Part shown: piece by piece, positions 43,701 through 56,099 of the stretch
Numbering within the stretch: position 1 is the first letter of the stretch
Layout of the letters: each line of letters starts with the position of its first letter
NCBI RefSeq assembly: GCF_958450345.1
Contig: NC_088781.1
Coordinates: 23,279,857 to 23,343,856, forward strand
Source of the DNA: Calliphora vicina
Lineage: Eukaryota > Arthropoda > Insecta > Diptera > Calliphoridae
Length of the DNA stretch: 64,000 bases
Reading direction: 5' to 3'
The notes under the pieces: generated by a model
Seen by the model: the letters and a program-made list of their open reading frames with translations, nothing else
What the model was told of the DNA's origin: nothing
The model's database searches: none
Program-made: the position numbers and the translations under genes

Positions 43701-45570
43701 AAAATTAAAATTAATATGAACCTAATCAACTCAATAAATTTCATATTTAGTTTCTTTCTTTTAAAATTGTATGGAATTTCGAACAAACGACTTTTTGCAG
43801 AAAAAAGTCGAACTATCGATTACTTTATCCCAAAAAGTCGAGAAGTCGACCAACTGAAAAAATATAAATAAATAATAAATTTTTCTCGTTTATTTTTTAC
43901 TTTTAAATGGGATATAGAGTTGAATAGTATTTTTTTCATAAATTTATCAAAGTCCAAGAGTCGACTACATATTAAAAAATCAAAGAAAGTCGAAAGCTCG
44001 ACTTTAGACTACAGCTTTTTCAGACTATGGGTACACATAGTAGGTGTACCTTGCATTATTTCGAGTTATTTCATTATAGTTTTTGTATTGATATCTTTAT
44101 ATCGCTGTCGATACTAGTGTTACTTGCTATATACTATTGAAAACATTAATAGATCGCACTGCCATCACAGTTGAAACGATTTTTCTTTTTTACCAATTTG
44201 ATAGATTTAGTTCAGATCTTAAGAGTATAGAACCGTAATGTAAAAGTCTAATGGCTGACTTTCTTGAAGACAATTTGTTATGTTTTAACATTTTGGAAGC
44301 TAAATATTTAATTTTAGAAAATGTTTCTTTAAGTAGCAAACCTTATTCAATAACAAAAATATAAGTTTTATTGTGATTTTTAAAATACATAAATACAAGT
44401 CGCAGTAAATCATTATAATTTTCTATCATTAACTATAATTTATTTAATAGCCCCATTTTAATGTTTATTTTTATTAGCAAAGTTTATAAAAACTTTATTC
44501 TCAAACGAATAGTTAATCGATCATTAAAATGAAAAGCTTTAAAACAGCACACTTGCATTATTAATAAATGCAAATTAATTTCACCATATTAAATAAACAA
44601 ATTGTTTTTTAAAATGTTTTTCATAAATTTTCTAAGAATTTTACTTGAAATATTGAAATGTGTTTAATTTGAAAACTGCACGTATTGAGTTGTAGAAAAT
44701 AAAACAACTCTGTTTTTTTTGATACTCTCTCTCTCTCTCGTAATGCAAGAAACAGTAATGCCTACTAAGAGATTTTTACAGTTAAAACTAATTAAACAAG
44801 CTTTTTTATTAAATAATTTATTATAATGACAAAAATGTTTTATAAAAATTACTAAAAGTTTTTAAATTTTATAAATATTTTTTGTTTTACTTTCAATTTA
44901 ACAAGCCTCCACTGTTTTATTTTAGTCATTTTGACAATTAAAAAAATGTTGCCTCTTCTTTGTTGTTTTGTTTATTTAATAAAACACCCAATAAACCACC
45001 CACCCATCTAACATTTGTTGTGCTCTTTAATTGTAAATCTCCTGCTCTATCTCTCTCCTAGCAAATTTTTTAGCTTATAATCAATTACAGACTATGTTGC
45101 CACATGTAGCAGCAGACTTATTTTATAACCCAACACATTTCATTAGAACATATTCTCCCTCCGGTTCCTTGTCGCCTCTTCCACCCCCCCATCATTTATT
45201 TTATAGAAATTGTGTTTAAACAAGAGCTATAACAAAAAACATGGGGAGAGAGAGCGAAAAAAATACATAGTCTCTAGGATAGAAACAATATTTACATTTA
45301 CATATTCTGCTTCTTTGTTATTATTGTATGTAATAGATAGAGAGAGAGTGTTGGTAGAGAGCCCAGATATTAAGATGTATGTAGTAGACATTATGGCTGG
45401 CTAACAATAACAAAAAAAAAAGCTGCACAATTACGAGAACAAAAACAATAGTAGTGGAAAAAAATCATCATCATCAACAACATTAGAGTAGTGATGTCAA
45501 TTGTTAGAAAGTACTTGGGGAAAACTAATAAAAAAGCTTGAATTTTGTTAAAAAAAAGAGGAACAATCAG
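43701..45570. other. AT-rich stretch with short simple repeats
   Basis: GTCGA words cluster at 43780-44010. CT/GA microsatellites occur at about 44728 and 45335. Small ORFs are biased in composition and unsupported. Confidence 0.5.
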
Positions 45571-45574
45571 TTTA

Positions 45575-45880
45575 AACCATTTATTAATGGGTCGATTATG
45601 GATGGCAAACCGAACTTGGACATGCAAAATCGTCGTTCAAGGTCCTTCAGCATCAATTTCCCTGCTTCTGGATAAATCCAGCTGCTTGCAAACGTTTTGT
45701 AATTGCTGATTGTGTAGCTCCCAATGATATTGAAAGCTCTTGTTACAACAATATTCATGGAGTAATGCATTTAATTCTTGGTCTTCAAACTCGATGTGCT
45801 TCAGCGGCAGAAGTAAATCAAAACTTCCCGCAAATGACGCTTAGTTGGTACAAAATTTGACATTTTTGAAGCAATAATTT
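45575..45880 (-). pseudogene. mariner transposase fragment (N-terminal part)
   Basis: The minus strand shows an HTH-linker region closely matching those at 5.2-5.4 kb and 46.1-46.3 kb, including AACGTTTTGTAATTGC and GAGTAATGCATTTAATTCTT (plus-strand words), and residues like RRFCMSKF. It ends near 45880, where the next mariner fragment begins. The 67-residue ORF at 45567-45770 is a frame-shifted part of this relic. Confidence 0.7.
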
Positions 45881-46497
45881 GTTTAGACCAGATTTCAGCA
45901 GCTCACAATGGATAGGATCCTTTTGATCCCACCAAATACAAGAGCATTACCTTAGCGCATTGGATATTTGGCTTTGGCTGGTTGGCCGGGTTTCACATAC
46001 GATCTCTTAGTCTTCGAATCATCGTAATGGATCTTGTCTTTTATAGCCTTGAAGCATCATTTCGGACATGCAAAATCGTCTTTTAAGATTCATTCGTATG
46101 GTAACTATTTCCCAGCTTTTGAATGAATCCTGCTGCTTGCAAAAGTTTTGAAATTGCTCCCAATTGTTTTGCAAACTCTGGTTGAGTTGTACAACAATCT
46201 TCATGAAGTAATGCCTCCAATTCATGGTCTTTAAACTTTTTTTGGCTGGTCTGGGCGATCTTTGTCTTCCGCGTCAAAATCTGAAAATCTTCTGAGCCAC
46301 ACAAAACCATCTCTCGCACGTTGAAAACGATGGAACACATTCAACAAGGGCTTTGGTGATTAATCGGTGTGCTTCAGCGTCAATTTTTTCAAAGCAAAAC
46401 TTCCCGCTTTTGACTCTTTGTGGGCAAAAAATTTAAAATTTTTTAATCAAAAAACTCTGTTCTTTGCAATATAATGTTCAATAACTAAGTGAGATTA
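45881..46497 (-). pseudogene. mariner transposase pseudogene, 5' two-fifths
   Basis: The minus strand begins at a probable terminal repeat, TCTCACTTAGTTATTGAAC (around 46493), shared with the copy at 5970. It then reads KFKDHELEALLHEDCCTTQ, AISKLLQAAGFIQKLG, RRFCMSEMMLQ, KIHYDDSKTKRSYVKPGQPA and a degraded NIHGAKVMLCIWW block, stopping near 45890. The catalytic Asp-containing TGDE block is largely deleted just before KIHYDD. Catalytic parts beyond IWW are absent. ORFs at 46019-46225 and 46083-46340 are pieces of this pseudogene in different frames. Confidence 0.85.
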
Positions 46498-46544
46498 AAG
46501 TCCTTTAAAATTACATAAAGAGTGAGCTAGAAAAACTTTTTTTC

Positions 46545-47296
46545 ACCAGGCCAAAGTTCTTGACAGTTGGGTGGATTTGCCTCCCGTGTTACTAAATTTA
46601 TGTTAGTGTTTGAATACCAAGGGCCTTTTTCCATAGTGGCATGATGCCAAAGTAAAAGACGTTTTTATAAACACTAATTAATATATTTGACTGTGTTGAT
46701 CGTGCCTGATGTCACAAATGATCGGCTTCTTTTGCTACAATGCAAATGTATTGCCTCACAAGAAACTTCTGGGGGAATTTTGTTTGTTTTTTTGTCCGGT
46801 ATTGTTCTTGAACATTTCCTCGTCCATCAGCCACATAAAAATCTTGACCTGGAAGTTATGAAAAGTCTGCCAGTTCATAAGTTTCATCATCAATCACAAG
46901 ACAGTTGGATTTTTTATACAAACTTTTACAGAGGTTTTTCGCTCGTTCTTCTGCCTCTACGTCCTTTAACGCATTGCAATCTGGAACTTTATGTGGTTTA
47001 TATGACTTCAACCCAGCATTAGCTTTGGCTCCAAGCACAAAAGATTAAGAGCATTGAACTTTACGAGCTGCTTTGCTCTTCGAAAGAGTTGGTTGACATA
47101 TTTTGTCTTACCAATATCTGTTAGACCTTTTTTGCTGCCTGATCCAGGTTTTCTTTCAATGTTTCAGTCTTCCTTATAATGTTTAATGGATTTGGAAACA
47201 GTGTGACAATAAACCTTCAGCTCTTTTGAAAGTACATATTGGATTTTTTTGAAAAGTTTTAAGTATTTTTTTTAAGGTTTTTTTTTCGGTGACCAT
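46545..47296 (-). pseudogene. IS630/Tc1/mariner-superfamily transposase pseudogene
   Basis: Start at 47296 on the minus strand (MVTEKKTLKKILKTF). An HTH region follows with frame changes, then GLKSYKPHKVPDCNALKDVE and KKSNCLVIDDETYELADF. The latter holds the first catalytic aspartate in CLVIDDETY. Then come LPGQDFYVADGRGNVQEQYR, TKKQTKFPQKFLV and, near the end, REANPPNCQELWP. The second catalytic block is reduced to WHHATM-like residues in another frame. The VIDDETY and ANPPNCPELRP signature fits a DDxD/E subgroup distinct from the mariners elsewhere in the window (DD37-DD41 type); exact subgroup not determined. Several stops make it non-functional. Confidence 0.85.
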
Positions 47297-47320
47297 TTTG
47301 ACCGAAATAACAATTGAAAA

Positions 47321-48455
47321 TTAATGATTTAGAGGAGATAATATCTGACATATTTTTAAAAGCTAACCTGATTAAAAAACATAATAATTTGTTGGACCAA
47401 GAATAAGTTTTGGCTGGAATAGTGTATATAAGTATTTTTCTGACTCTTTACAAAAAGGGACTTAAATAAGTCATCTATTACAAATTATTCTTCATTTATA
47501 TCGTAAGCAATTAAAAAATTAAATTGAATTAAGAAAAAATATTTGAAATCAATTTGAATTAAGAAAAATTTACGCATTCAAAAGCTTATATAACAGATTA
47601 AATGTCAGCCATTACCAAACTGCTTCTAAGTAATGCAGATGGTAAGAAGATGTCATTGAAAAGTAAATAATTACCAGGTTTTTGCTGAGACATTAATTAA
47701 AATTCCTTAAATTAATTCCCCTTGAAATTTATGGGAATTTTTTTTACAAAAATCCCAGAAATGAAAAAAATATTTTTTTTTAAATTAAAAAAAATTAATT
47801 TATTTCATAAAGATTTTTGTTAAAAGTAAGAAATTTAACAACTTTCCTCAAATTTTTAAGAATTCACAATTTTTTTAAAAAAAAATCTCTCAAATTGAGT
47901 TAAGCTTTTTTGTAAATTAATGATTTAGAGACATATTTTTAAAAGCTAACCTGATTAAAAAAAGTAATAATTTGTTGGACCAATAAGTTTTTTCTGACTC
48001 ACTCTATTCAAATTATTCTTCATTTATATCGTAAGGGATTAAAAAATTAAATTGAATTAAGAAAAAATATTTCAAATCAATTTGAATTAAGAAAAATTTA
48101 ATCTTCCAAAGGCTTAAATATCAAATTAAAAGTTAGCCATTACCAAACTGCTTCTAAGTAATGCATATGGTATGAAGTATTCATTGAAAAGTAAGTTGTC
48201 CAGTAATTACAAGTCATAACCAAGTTTTTGCTGGGATATTAATTAAAATTTTCCATTTTATACTTCCCCTTGAAATTTATGGAATTCCCATTTTTTTTTA
48301 TAAAAATCCCAGAAATGAAAAAAATATATATTTTTTTTTAAATAAAAAAAATAAATTTCATAAAGATTTTTGTTAAAAGAAACTAATTTAATAACTTTCC
48401 TCAAATTTTTAAGAATTCCCAATTTTAAAAAAAAAAATTCTCAAATTGTGTTAAG
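47321..48455. repeat. ~590-bp tandem segmental duplication carrying CCCAGAAAT units
   Basis: Copy one (about 47321-47905) and copy two (about 47916-48455) both contain AAAAGCTAACCTGATTAAAA, ATAATTTGTTGGACCAA, CTTCATTTATATCGTAAG, CCATTACCAAACTGCTTC and then the ATCCCAGAAATG / AAGAATTCCCAATTTT words. They differ by scattered substitutions and by a deletion of about 90 bp near 47990-48000. The CCCAGAAAT part links this place to the array at 35.7-39.2 kb. Confidence 0.88.
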
Positions 48456-48599
48456 CTTTTTTGTAAATTTTGAATTTGCAGAAATGGCAAGAAGCCATTT
48501 AAACAAAGTCAGTCTTCAATTTGAAGTTCTAAGTGTTTAAAATGTTAAAAAAGCTGTTAAATTTTGAAAAATCGCTAAGTTAACAACACTCTATTTGAA

Positions 48600-49929
48600 T
48601 CATACACACAGTCTGTTTTTTATTGTTGTATGTATTTTTCTTTTGATGCCCACTGCAAAACTTTACACTGTATGAAACAGCAGCAACAACAAAAATATTT
48701 TATACATTTGCCACTCAACCTTTACAAAAACAACAACAACAACTACAAAATAATAAAAATAAAAAAACAGCAAAAACATTTTGTTGTATACAACACACAA
48801 CTGAAAAAGCTACCCTCAGTTTGCGAGACGTTAATATACACTTTGGCTTCTTACTATAACCACCAAAGAAAAAGAATCTAACAAAAATTTATAAAATAAA
48901 ATAAAAATAAAATACACACACAACATATTATTAATTTATATAAAAAAATCTAAAAAAATCGCTTTTTTTTAAAGAAAATTTGTAAAATATATAAAATTTT
49001 TTACCATAAAACGCGTTAAACGAAATTTATAAAAAAGAAATCCTATCACTTTATATTAAAATCAAAGAAAAACCGAAAATAATTTTCCGTTTTTCACACT
49101 ACGAAGCCAATTTAAGGCAAAACGAAAATTCACGAAGCAATATTGTTGAGCAGCTCTAAACAAGAGGAAGAAAAAAAATACATAAAAACGCGGAAGTTAA
49201 CGAAAGTTTTTGTGCTGCTAAAGTCTTGTTAAATAATTGTAATAAAAAAAATATATTTTTTTTTTAAAAAAAGTACAAAAAAAATTTAAAAAATATTGAA
49301 ATAAAAAAAATCGCTAAAATAAAAAAAAATCACCTAAATAAAAATTCTTTATAAAACGAAAAAATTATACAAATATAAGAAAAAAAGTGCTCTTGTTTAA
49401 ACAAAAATCACATTAACGCCAAAAAAAATTCCTAATTCTCAATATTTGTGCAATTTAAAATTTTAATTTGTTTAAATGTCCAAATACTTAAAGTAACCTC
49501 GATTTATTTCTTAAACCACCTCTTTTACTCCCTCTTTTAAACATCAAAAAAAAAAAAAAATCTATAAATCTCCACTATTTAACCTAAAAGCAGCAAAGAA
49601 AATCGTCTCAAAGTCTCTAAGTTTAACCAAAACTTAGTAGTGCGTGTGTGCTGGTCATAAATTGTATACTACTCGTTCTAGTATTCAAATTACTCTGTGA
49701 AATATTGTTTAACCTAAAATCATAAATTATTTTCTAATTCTAAAATAACAAATAAAAATAACACAAACGAAATATTTTTTCCCGCCGTTTATAATAAAAT
49801 TTTTTTATTAACCAAAAAATCTTTGGAATTTTCGAAAACGCCGTTTCTTTGCCCAGCCATATTTATGGAAAATAAAAATAATAATAATTTTGAAATTGCT
49901 TTTAATAATGGCAGTATTTTTATAAAAAG
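48600..49929 (+). CDS. Candidate first exon: long leader plus short coding start
   Basis: This 1.3-kb region lacks the repeats that fill its neighbours. It is rich in A, CAA and CAG runs (e.g. 48676-48700) on the plus strand, as in leaders of fly developmental and neural genes. At 49865 an ATG opens MENKNNNNFEIAFNNGSIFI, then KR, and the frame meets an AAAAAG/GTAAAA donor-like site at about 49930. The bases before the ATG are not a strong fly initiation context and the donor is sub-optimal. No protein is recognised. The 83-residue ORF at 48630-48881 lies in the leader and has composition typical of leader sequence. Confidence 0.3.
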
Positions 49930-50603
49930 GTAAAATTCTTGTTTATTTTATTTTAAAAATCATATATAAATACTCTTTTAAGTTGTTTTAATTTGAAATA
50001 TTTTTCCAAAAAAGAATCTGGTGCTATTCATTATTTTTAAGCTTGAATGAATGGGAAATAGTTTTGTTAATGAAACGTAAACTAAATTAGCTTTATACAT
50101 ATTTTATTTTCCATTATTTAGTAAAATAGTTTAGTTTTATGCAAAATAAATTTAATAAAAATCAGTATAATTCAGTGATCGGCATTCGCCATTGTAAGCG
50201 AAAATCGTTAAAATTATCAATAGCGAAACAAAATGGAGATTGTGCATTAAAAGCTCTGAAAGAAAATTCGTTGCCTGTATTAGCTTTATATTTTATTTTA
50301 CATTACTTAGTGAAATAGTTTAGTTTTATACAAAACAAATTTAATAAAAATTTGGCACTCATAGCCATCGGGAGCCGAGCCCAACTTCACTGTAAGCGAA
50401 GAAAAAGTCGCTTTATATTTTTAAATATTCAAATTTCGAAAATTTTTGTTTAGGAACAGAGGATCAATTCGTCATGATAGGTTTTAAAATTTACATGTTT
50501 AAAACAGTAGTCGGCACTCCAGGACAACAGGAGACCACTTTAATTTTCGAACTTGTTAAAAATTATGGAAAAATCCAAAAAAATTAACCAAATTTATTAA
50601 AAA
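49930..50603. repeat. AT-rich stretch with an imperfect ~190-bp direct duplication
   Basis: 50090-50210 and 50282-50410 share AGCTTTATA, ATAGTTTAGTTTTAT, AAATTTAATAAAAAT and GTAAGCGAA. No ORF is conserved. Confidence 0.6.
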
Positions 50604-50930
50604 CTAGTTGATCGCCCCGGCTTCGCCCGGTAGCATTTACTAATGTTAGTTCTTCAAGTTTCTCCAACCCACATACACCTGCCTGTTCTTATTTATTTGC
50701 AAATAAAATATCTAAATTTGTACTGCATACTTTAGGGAGCTTTTTTTATTACAGTTGATTGGACTCACAAAAAAAATAATTTTCGAGTTTTACCCGAATT
50801 TTTGAATTTTTTTCTTTACAAACCATCTCCTGAAAATTTTGAATCGAATAAAAAAAACCCAAATCGCTCCAGCCTGGTCCAGCATGGACCATTTAATTTA
50901 TATACATATATAGATTCAACTAAAACACTA
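50604..50930 (+). repeat. Dispersed repeat family A, copy 3 (most complete)
   Basis: It starts ACTAGTTGATCGCCCCGGCT and continues TTCGCCCGGTAGCATTTAC. It passes GCATACTTTAGGGAGC and TTTTACCCGAATTTTTG, and ends ATCGCTCCAGCC, GGACCATTTAATTTATATAC and a TATA-rich tail. This is the most complete head of the three copies. No terminal inverted repeat is seen; the oriented head and simple-repeat tail would suit a SINE- or Helitron-like end, but the class is unproven. Confidence 0.85.
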
Positions 50931-50934
50931 TTAC

Positions 50935-53390
50935 AGATTTTATAGAAATTTTTTCACTAAATTTTGTTTTTTTTTTTAAATTCGAACTTAATTTCGAATT
51001 TTTTCGAACATGTCAAAAGTTAATTTCGAATTTTTTCGGACTTGTCAAAAATTATGGAAAAATTTATAAAATTCAACAAATCATCATAACAGATGTTTCA
51101 AATAAATTTTTCACAGAATTTTGTATTTTCGAAAATTCGAACTTAATTCCAAACTTCTCAAAAATTTGAAATAAGTATAGAATTTAAACAGAATCTGTTT
51201 ACAGATATTTAAAATTAATTTTTCACGGAATTTTAAGTTTTTGATTTTTCGAACTTAATTTCGAATTTTTTCGAACTTGTCAAAAATTATAAAAAAAATT
51301 TATAAAGTTGATCAAAATACCATAACAGATGTTTAAACGCATTTTTCACAGAATTTTGTATTTTCGAAAATTCGAACTTAATTTCGAACTTTTTCGAATA
51401 TGCCTAATATGGTGAAAATTGATTAAAAAGTAAACAAAAACACAATTACAGATGTTAAAGGAAATTTTCCAATAAATTTTTGAGGTTTTGAAATTCGAAC
51501 TTAATTTCGAATTTTTTCGAACTTGTTAAAAATTATAAAATTCAACAAAATACCATTACAGATTTTTAAACGCATTTTTCACAGAATTTAATGTTTTAAA
51601 AAATTCGAACTTAATTTCGAACTTTTTCGAATATGTCTTATATGGTGAAAATTTGTTAAAAATTAAACAAAAACACAATTACAGAAGTTATGGGAAATAT
51701 TTCCACTAAATTTTCGTTCTTTCAAATTCGAACTTAATAGCGAATTTTTTCGAACTTCTTAAAAATTTTGGAATAAGTATAGAATTTAAACAGAATATGT
51801 TTACAGATATTAAAAACGAATTTTTCACGGAATTTTAAGTTTTCAATTTTTCGACCTTAATTTCGAATTTTTTCGAACTAGTCAAAAATTATAAAAAAAA
51901 ATTGTTAAAATTCAACAAAATACCATTACAGATGTTAAAAATGCATTTTTCGCGGAATTTTAAGTTTTGAAAAATTCGAACTTAATTTCGAACTTTTTCG
52001 AATATGGGTAATAGGTGAAAAATTATTAAAAATTAAACTAAAACACAATTACAGATGTTACAGGAAATTTTTCACTAAATTTTGGCTTTTTTGAAATTCG
52101 AACTTAATTTTAAATTTTTTCGAACTAGTCAATATAAAAAAAAATTTTAAAATTAAATACAATTCCATTACAGATGTTTAAAAGCCTTTTTCACAGAATT
52201 TAATGTTTTAAAAAATTCGAATGGTGAAAATTTGTTAACAATTAAACAAAAACACAATTACAGATGTTATAGGAAATTTTCCAATAAATTTTTGAGGTTT
52301 TGAAATTCGAACTTAAATTCGAATTTTTTCGAACTTCTCAAAAATTGTGGAATAAGAATAGAATTTTAACAGAATATGTTTCCAGATATTTAAAATGAAT
52401 TTTTCACGGAATTTTAAGTTTTTAATTTTTCGAACATAATTTCGATTTTTTCGAACTTGTCAAAAATTATAAAAAAAATTTATAAAGTTTATCAAAAAAC
52501 CATAACAGATGTTTAAACGCATTTTTCACAGAATTTTGTATTTTCGAAAATTCGAACTTTTTCGAATAGGGTGAAAATTTGTTAAAAATTAAACAAAAAC
52601 ACAATTACAGATGTTATAGGAAATTTTTCTCTAAACCTTGGGTTTTTTTGAAATTCGAACTTAATTTCGAATTTTTTCGAACTTTTCAAAAATTTTCGAA
52701 AATGTATAGAATTTAAATAAAATATCATTACAGATGTTTAAAAAGCAATTTTCAAGGAATTTTAAGTTATCAAATATTCGAAACGAATTTCGATTTTTTT
52801 CGAACTTGTCAAAAATATATAAAATTCAACAAATTACCATTACAGGTGTCATAGGAAATGTTTCCACTAAATTTTAGATTTTTAGAAATTCGAACATAAT
52901 TTCGAATTTTTTCAAATATGTTTAAAATTATAGAAAATATATAAAAATTAAACAAAATAACTAATTTAAATTTATTTTTCTCCTAATTTTATGTTTTTTG
53001 AAATTCGAACTTAATGTCGATTTTTTTCAAACTTGTCAGAAATTGTAGAATAATTTGTAAAATTAAACGAAAACTTGACTATAAATGTTTAAAAACCAAT
53101 TTCATTAAATTTGATGTTTTCTAAAATTCTAACTTAATTTTGAATTTTTTCGAACTTGCCAAAAATAATTGAAAAGTTTATAAAATTTAACAAAATTTAT
53201 TAAAAATGAAAATAAAACTAAATTTTCGATTTATTTAAATTTGTTTGAATATGTTTAAAATGATGGAAAACTTATAAAAATTAAACAAAATAACAACTAT
53301 AGTCGTTTAATTGAATTTACTCTTATAATTCTTTGTTCGAATATATCTAAAACTGTTGTATATTGATAAAATCAATTCCAAGTTTATTTC
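50935..53390. repeat. ~123-bp TTCGAACTTAATTTCGAA tandem array
   Basis: TTCGAACTTAATTTCGAA and TTTTTTCGAACTTGTCAAAA recur about every 107-127 bp (near 50983, 51248, 51371, 51497, 51604, 51726, 51853, 51976, 52098). Each unit also carries ATTACAGATGTT and a TTTTTCAC-AGAATTT block. About 20 units are visible and they grow more diverged towards 53390. Two or three TTCGAA palindromes per unit give it dense CpG-containing words in an AT-rich setting. A two-unit alternation (TTTCACGGAATTTT against AATTTTTGAGGTTTT) is also visible. Confidence 0.92.
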
Positions 53391-54280
53391 GAAATGGTTC
53401 AGCCTTTAAAATAAAATATTTGATTTTATTTTTAAATGATTGTTAATTATAGATTTTTAATATTACATGCATTCGTACACACTTTCTTTATTTAAATCCA
53501 CCACATTTATTATATTTATAACCTGGGTATTAAATTTCGCCAAATGATGTTAAAATTCACATAATAGTGTTAAAATACTCTAGAAATCTCTTACTCAAAA
53601 ATTACGCAAGATAAATATTTATAAAACAAGTTTTCAATTCTGAAAATACTCAAAGTGTTAAAATAAAACATGCTGTATTCATATTACACAAATTTTGTGA
53701 ATGAAAACTGCAAACTAATCCGAGTTAAAATGAAACTGCTTGAATATTTATTTAAAGAAAAAAAAAATAATTCTGTAAACGCAATGAATGTTGGTTGAAG
53801 AAAAATTTTAAAGAAAAGTAATTTCTTTTTATCATTTAATAATACACAATCCCACCACCCACCAACTGTCTAAATGTCTATTTACATTATTATTCCCCTA
53901 AATACCTACTTTTAAATATACCACAGTAGTAGTCTTTGTCGCTTGGGTGTTGTACTCTACTACCACACATCAAAAAGTATTAAGACTCTTTGACATTAGG
54001 AGAGATTTAAAATAAAGAAAAGGAATGAATATCTGGCCAATATGCTATTATTCCCACGCATAGCTAATTAAGTTGTTGTTTTTGGTTTTGTTTTCTTTTC
54101 GAAATATTAAATTTAAAGTAAATACAATTACGAAAATTGTTTGTATTTCGACCATCAACTGAAAGAAAAACACACAAAGAAAAATTACAAAAATTATATG
54201 GATTATACATAAATATTTACAAAACGATTTGATAGAAATAAAGAGAAAGGTCAAGTAAATATTGAGATATTGTTTATTTA
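53391..54280. other. Unique AT-rich sequence
   Basis: It separates two blocks of the TTCGAA array. Nothing recognised. Confidence 0.5.
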
Positions 54281-54284
54281 CTAC

Positions 54285-54950
54285 AAACAGAAATTTAAAG
54301 GAATTGATTTATTTATAATGTAGAAAATTAAAGAAAACCACCGCTACAAGTGTTTAAAATACATTTTTCACGAAATTTCAGGTTTTCCAAAATTCGAACT
54401 TAATTTCGAATTTTTTCGAACTTCTCAAAAGTTGTGGAAAATGTATAAAATTAAACAAAACCAGAGCTACGGTGTTTAAAATTAATTTTTATCAATATTT
54501 TAGGTTTTCCAAAATTCGAACTTAATTTCGAATTTTTCGAACTTGTTAAAAATTATGGAAAAATGTATCAAATTAAACAATAACTTAAAAATAGATGATT
54601 AAAAACCATTTTTCACTTAATTTTACGTTTTTTGAAATTCGTACTTAATTTCGAATATTTTCGAACATGTCAAAAATTATGGGAAAATGTAGAAAATTAA
54701 ACAAAACTGAACTATGGATGTTTAAATTATTTTTTCATAGAATTTCGTGTTTTCGCAAATTCGAAGAGAATTTCGAATTTTTTTCGAACTTATCAAAAAT
54801 TTTAGAAAATGTATAAAATTAAACAAAACCATCGCTACAGGTGTTTAAAATGCATTTTTCACGAAATTTCGGGTTATCGAAAATTCGAACTTAATTTCGA
54901 AATTTTTCGAACTTCTTAAAAATTGTGGAAAATTAAATTCCTTATAATTT
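54285..54950. repeat. TTCGAA tandem array, second block
   Basis: Five or six further units of the 50935-53390 repeat in the same orientation. They contain CAAAATTCGAACTTAATTTC and AACAAAACCANNGCTACAG, a variant of the ATTACAGATGTT segment. The shared CGCTACAGGTGTTTAAAATG variants show that these units amplified separately from the first block. Confidence 0.9.
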
Positions 54951-54954
54951 AAAA

Positions 54955-56095
54955 CAAATCTTAAGGCTCTACAAATTCTATACTTAGAATTAAATAGTTA
55001 AAACCATATTAATTTCACATTTTCAAATCTTATTAAAGCAATAAGGTTTCTAAAAAAAAGATTTCAACAAAAGTTATTTTTAAGAAACCCACATGTATGA
55101 ACAAATAATAATAATGATGATGTTGGTGTTTTTCTTTTTTTTTCATTTTTCATTTGTTGTCCTTATTACCCAGTGACCTTTTCGTATTACTTTTTGGTTG
55201 TTTTATATTTGGCTTTAATAACTTTCAACAATAGCTGGGGCAGTGTATTATTTTTCCCAAAAACAGCTTAGAGGGATAAATTGTTTAAGATTATTTTAGT
55301 ACAGAAATGAGCTCACCATCAAACAAAACTCAAATAATCCTCATAATAAAATCCACCATCATTACAATTATGATGACTTGGGGTATTATATTGTTGTTTA
55401 TTGTTTTTGCCCATGAGATTTCTAATGAAAAAAAATTAGAATTTTTCCAATATTTTCCAGCACTCCCTTTAAAACAAAAGCCATAAAACTTTTTTCTTCT
55501 TTAATATTAGTTTTCTAAGATTTCAATACTCTTAAGTATTTTATTTAGTAGTATCTTTACACTCTATCAAATTGTTTAAATCTTTATATATATTTTTATT
55601 TTCTTTCAATATTTTTGCAATGTATAATTTACATGTTTTTCACATTAGTAGCAAGTAATCATTTTACTTTAATCGCTTTTGTGTTGTTGTTATTGTCTTT
55701 TTTTCCCCATCTGCTGTCATAATGAAATGAAACTTTTTCTTTTCATTATTGTAATTTTTATGACATGTAATGGCCAATAGACGTCATTATAGATTTGAGA
55801 TAAAACTGTTAATAGATTTTTAGTTTAGTTTGTTTTGTGATTTTGTGTTTTATTTTTTTGGGGGCTTATAGAAAAAGCTTAATATAGCATTTGAATTGCT
55901 TGTTTGAGGTGTGTCGTTCGTCGTCCGTTTGTGGACTGAAATCTTAATTATGATTGTTTTAATAAAATTGCTGATTTTTATCTGGCAAATTTCCTTAATC
56001 TATGTAGCTTTGTAGAGAGAAAATGGCAGAAATTTAATTGATAGAAAAGTATAAATTAATAAATACTTTTTTTTTGCCTCAATTTGTGTAAATTT
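54955..56095. other. AT-rich unique stretch
   Basis: No supported ORF, array or RNA gene. Confidence 0.5.
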
Positions 56096-56099
56096 CATG

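Noticed and set aside
48785..48840. Initiator TCAGTT with AGACGT as a DPE
   Set aside because: The AGACGT lies about 10 nt from the initiator A, not at the required +28 to +33.
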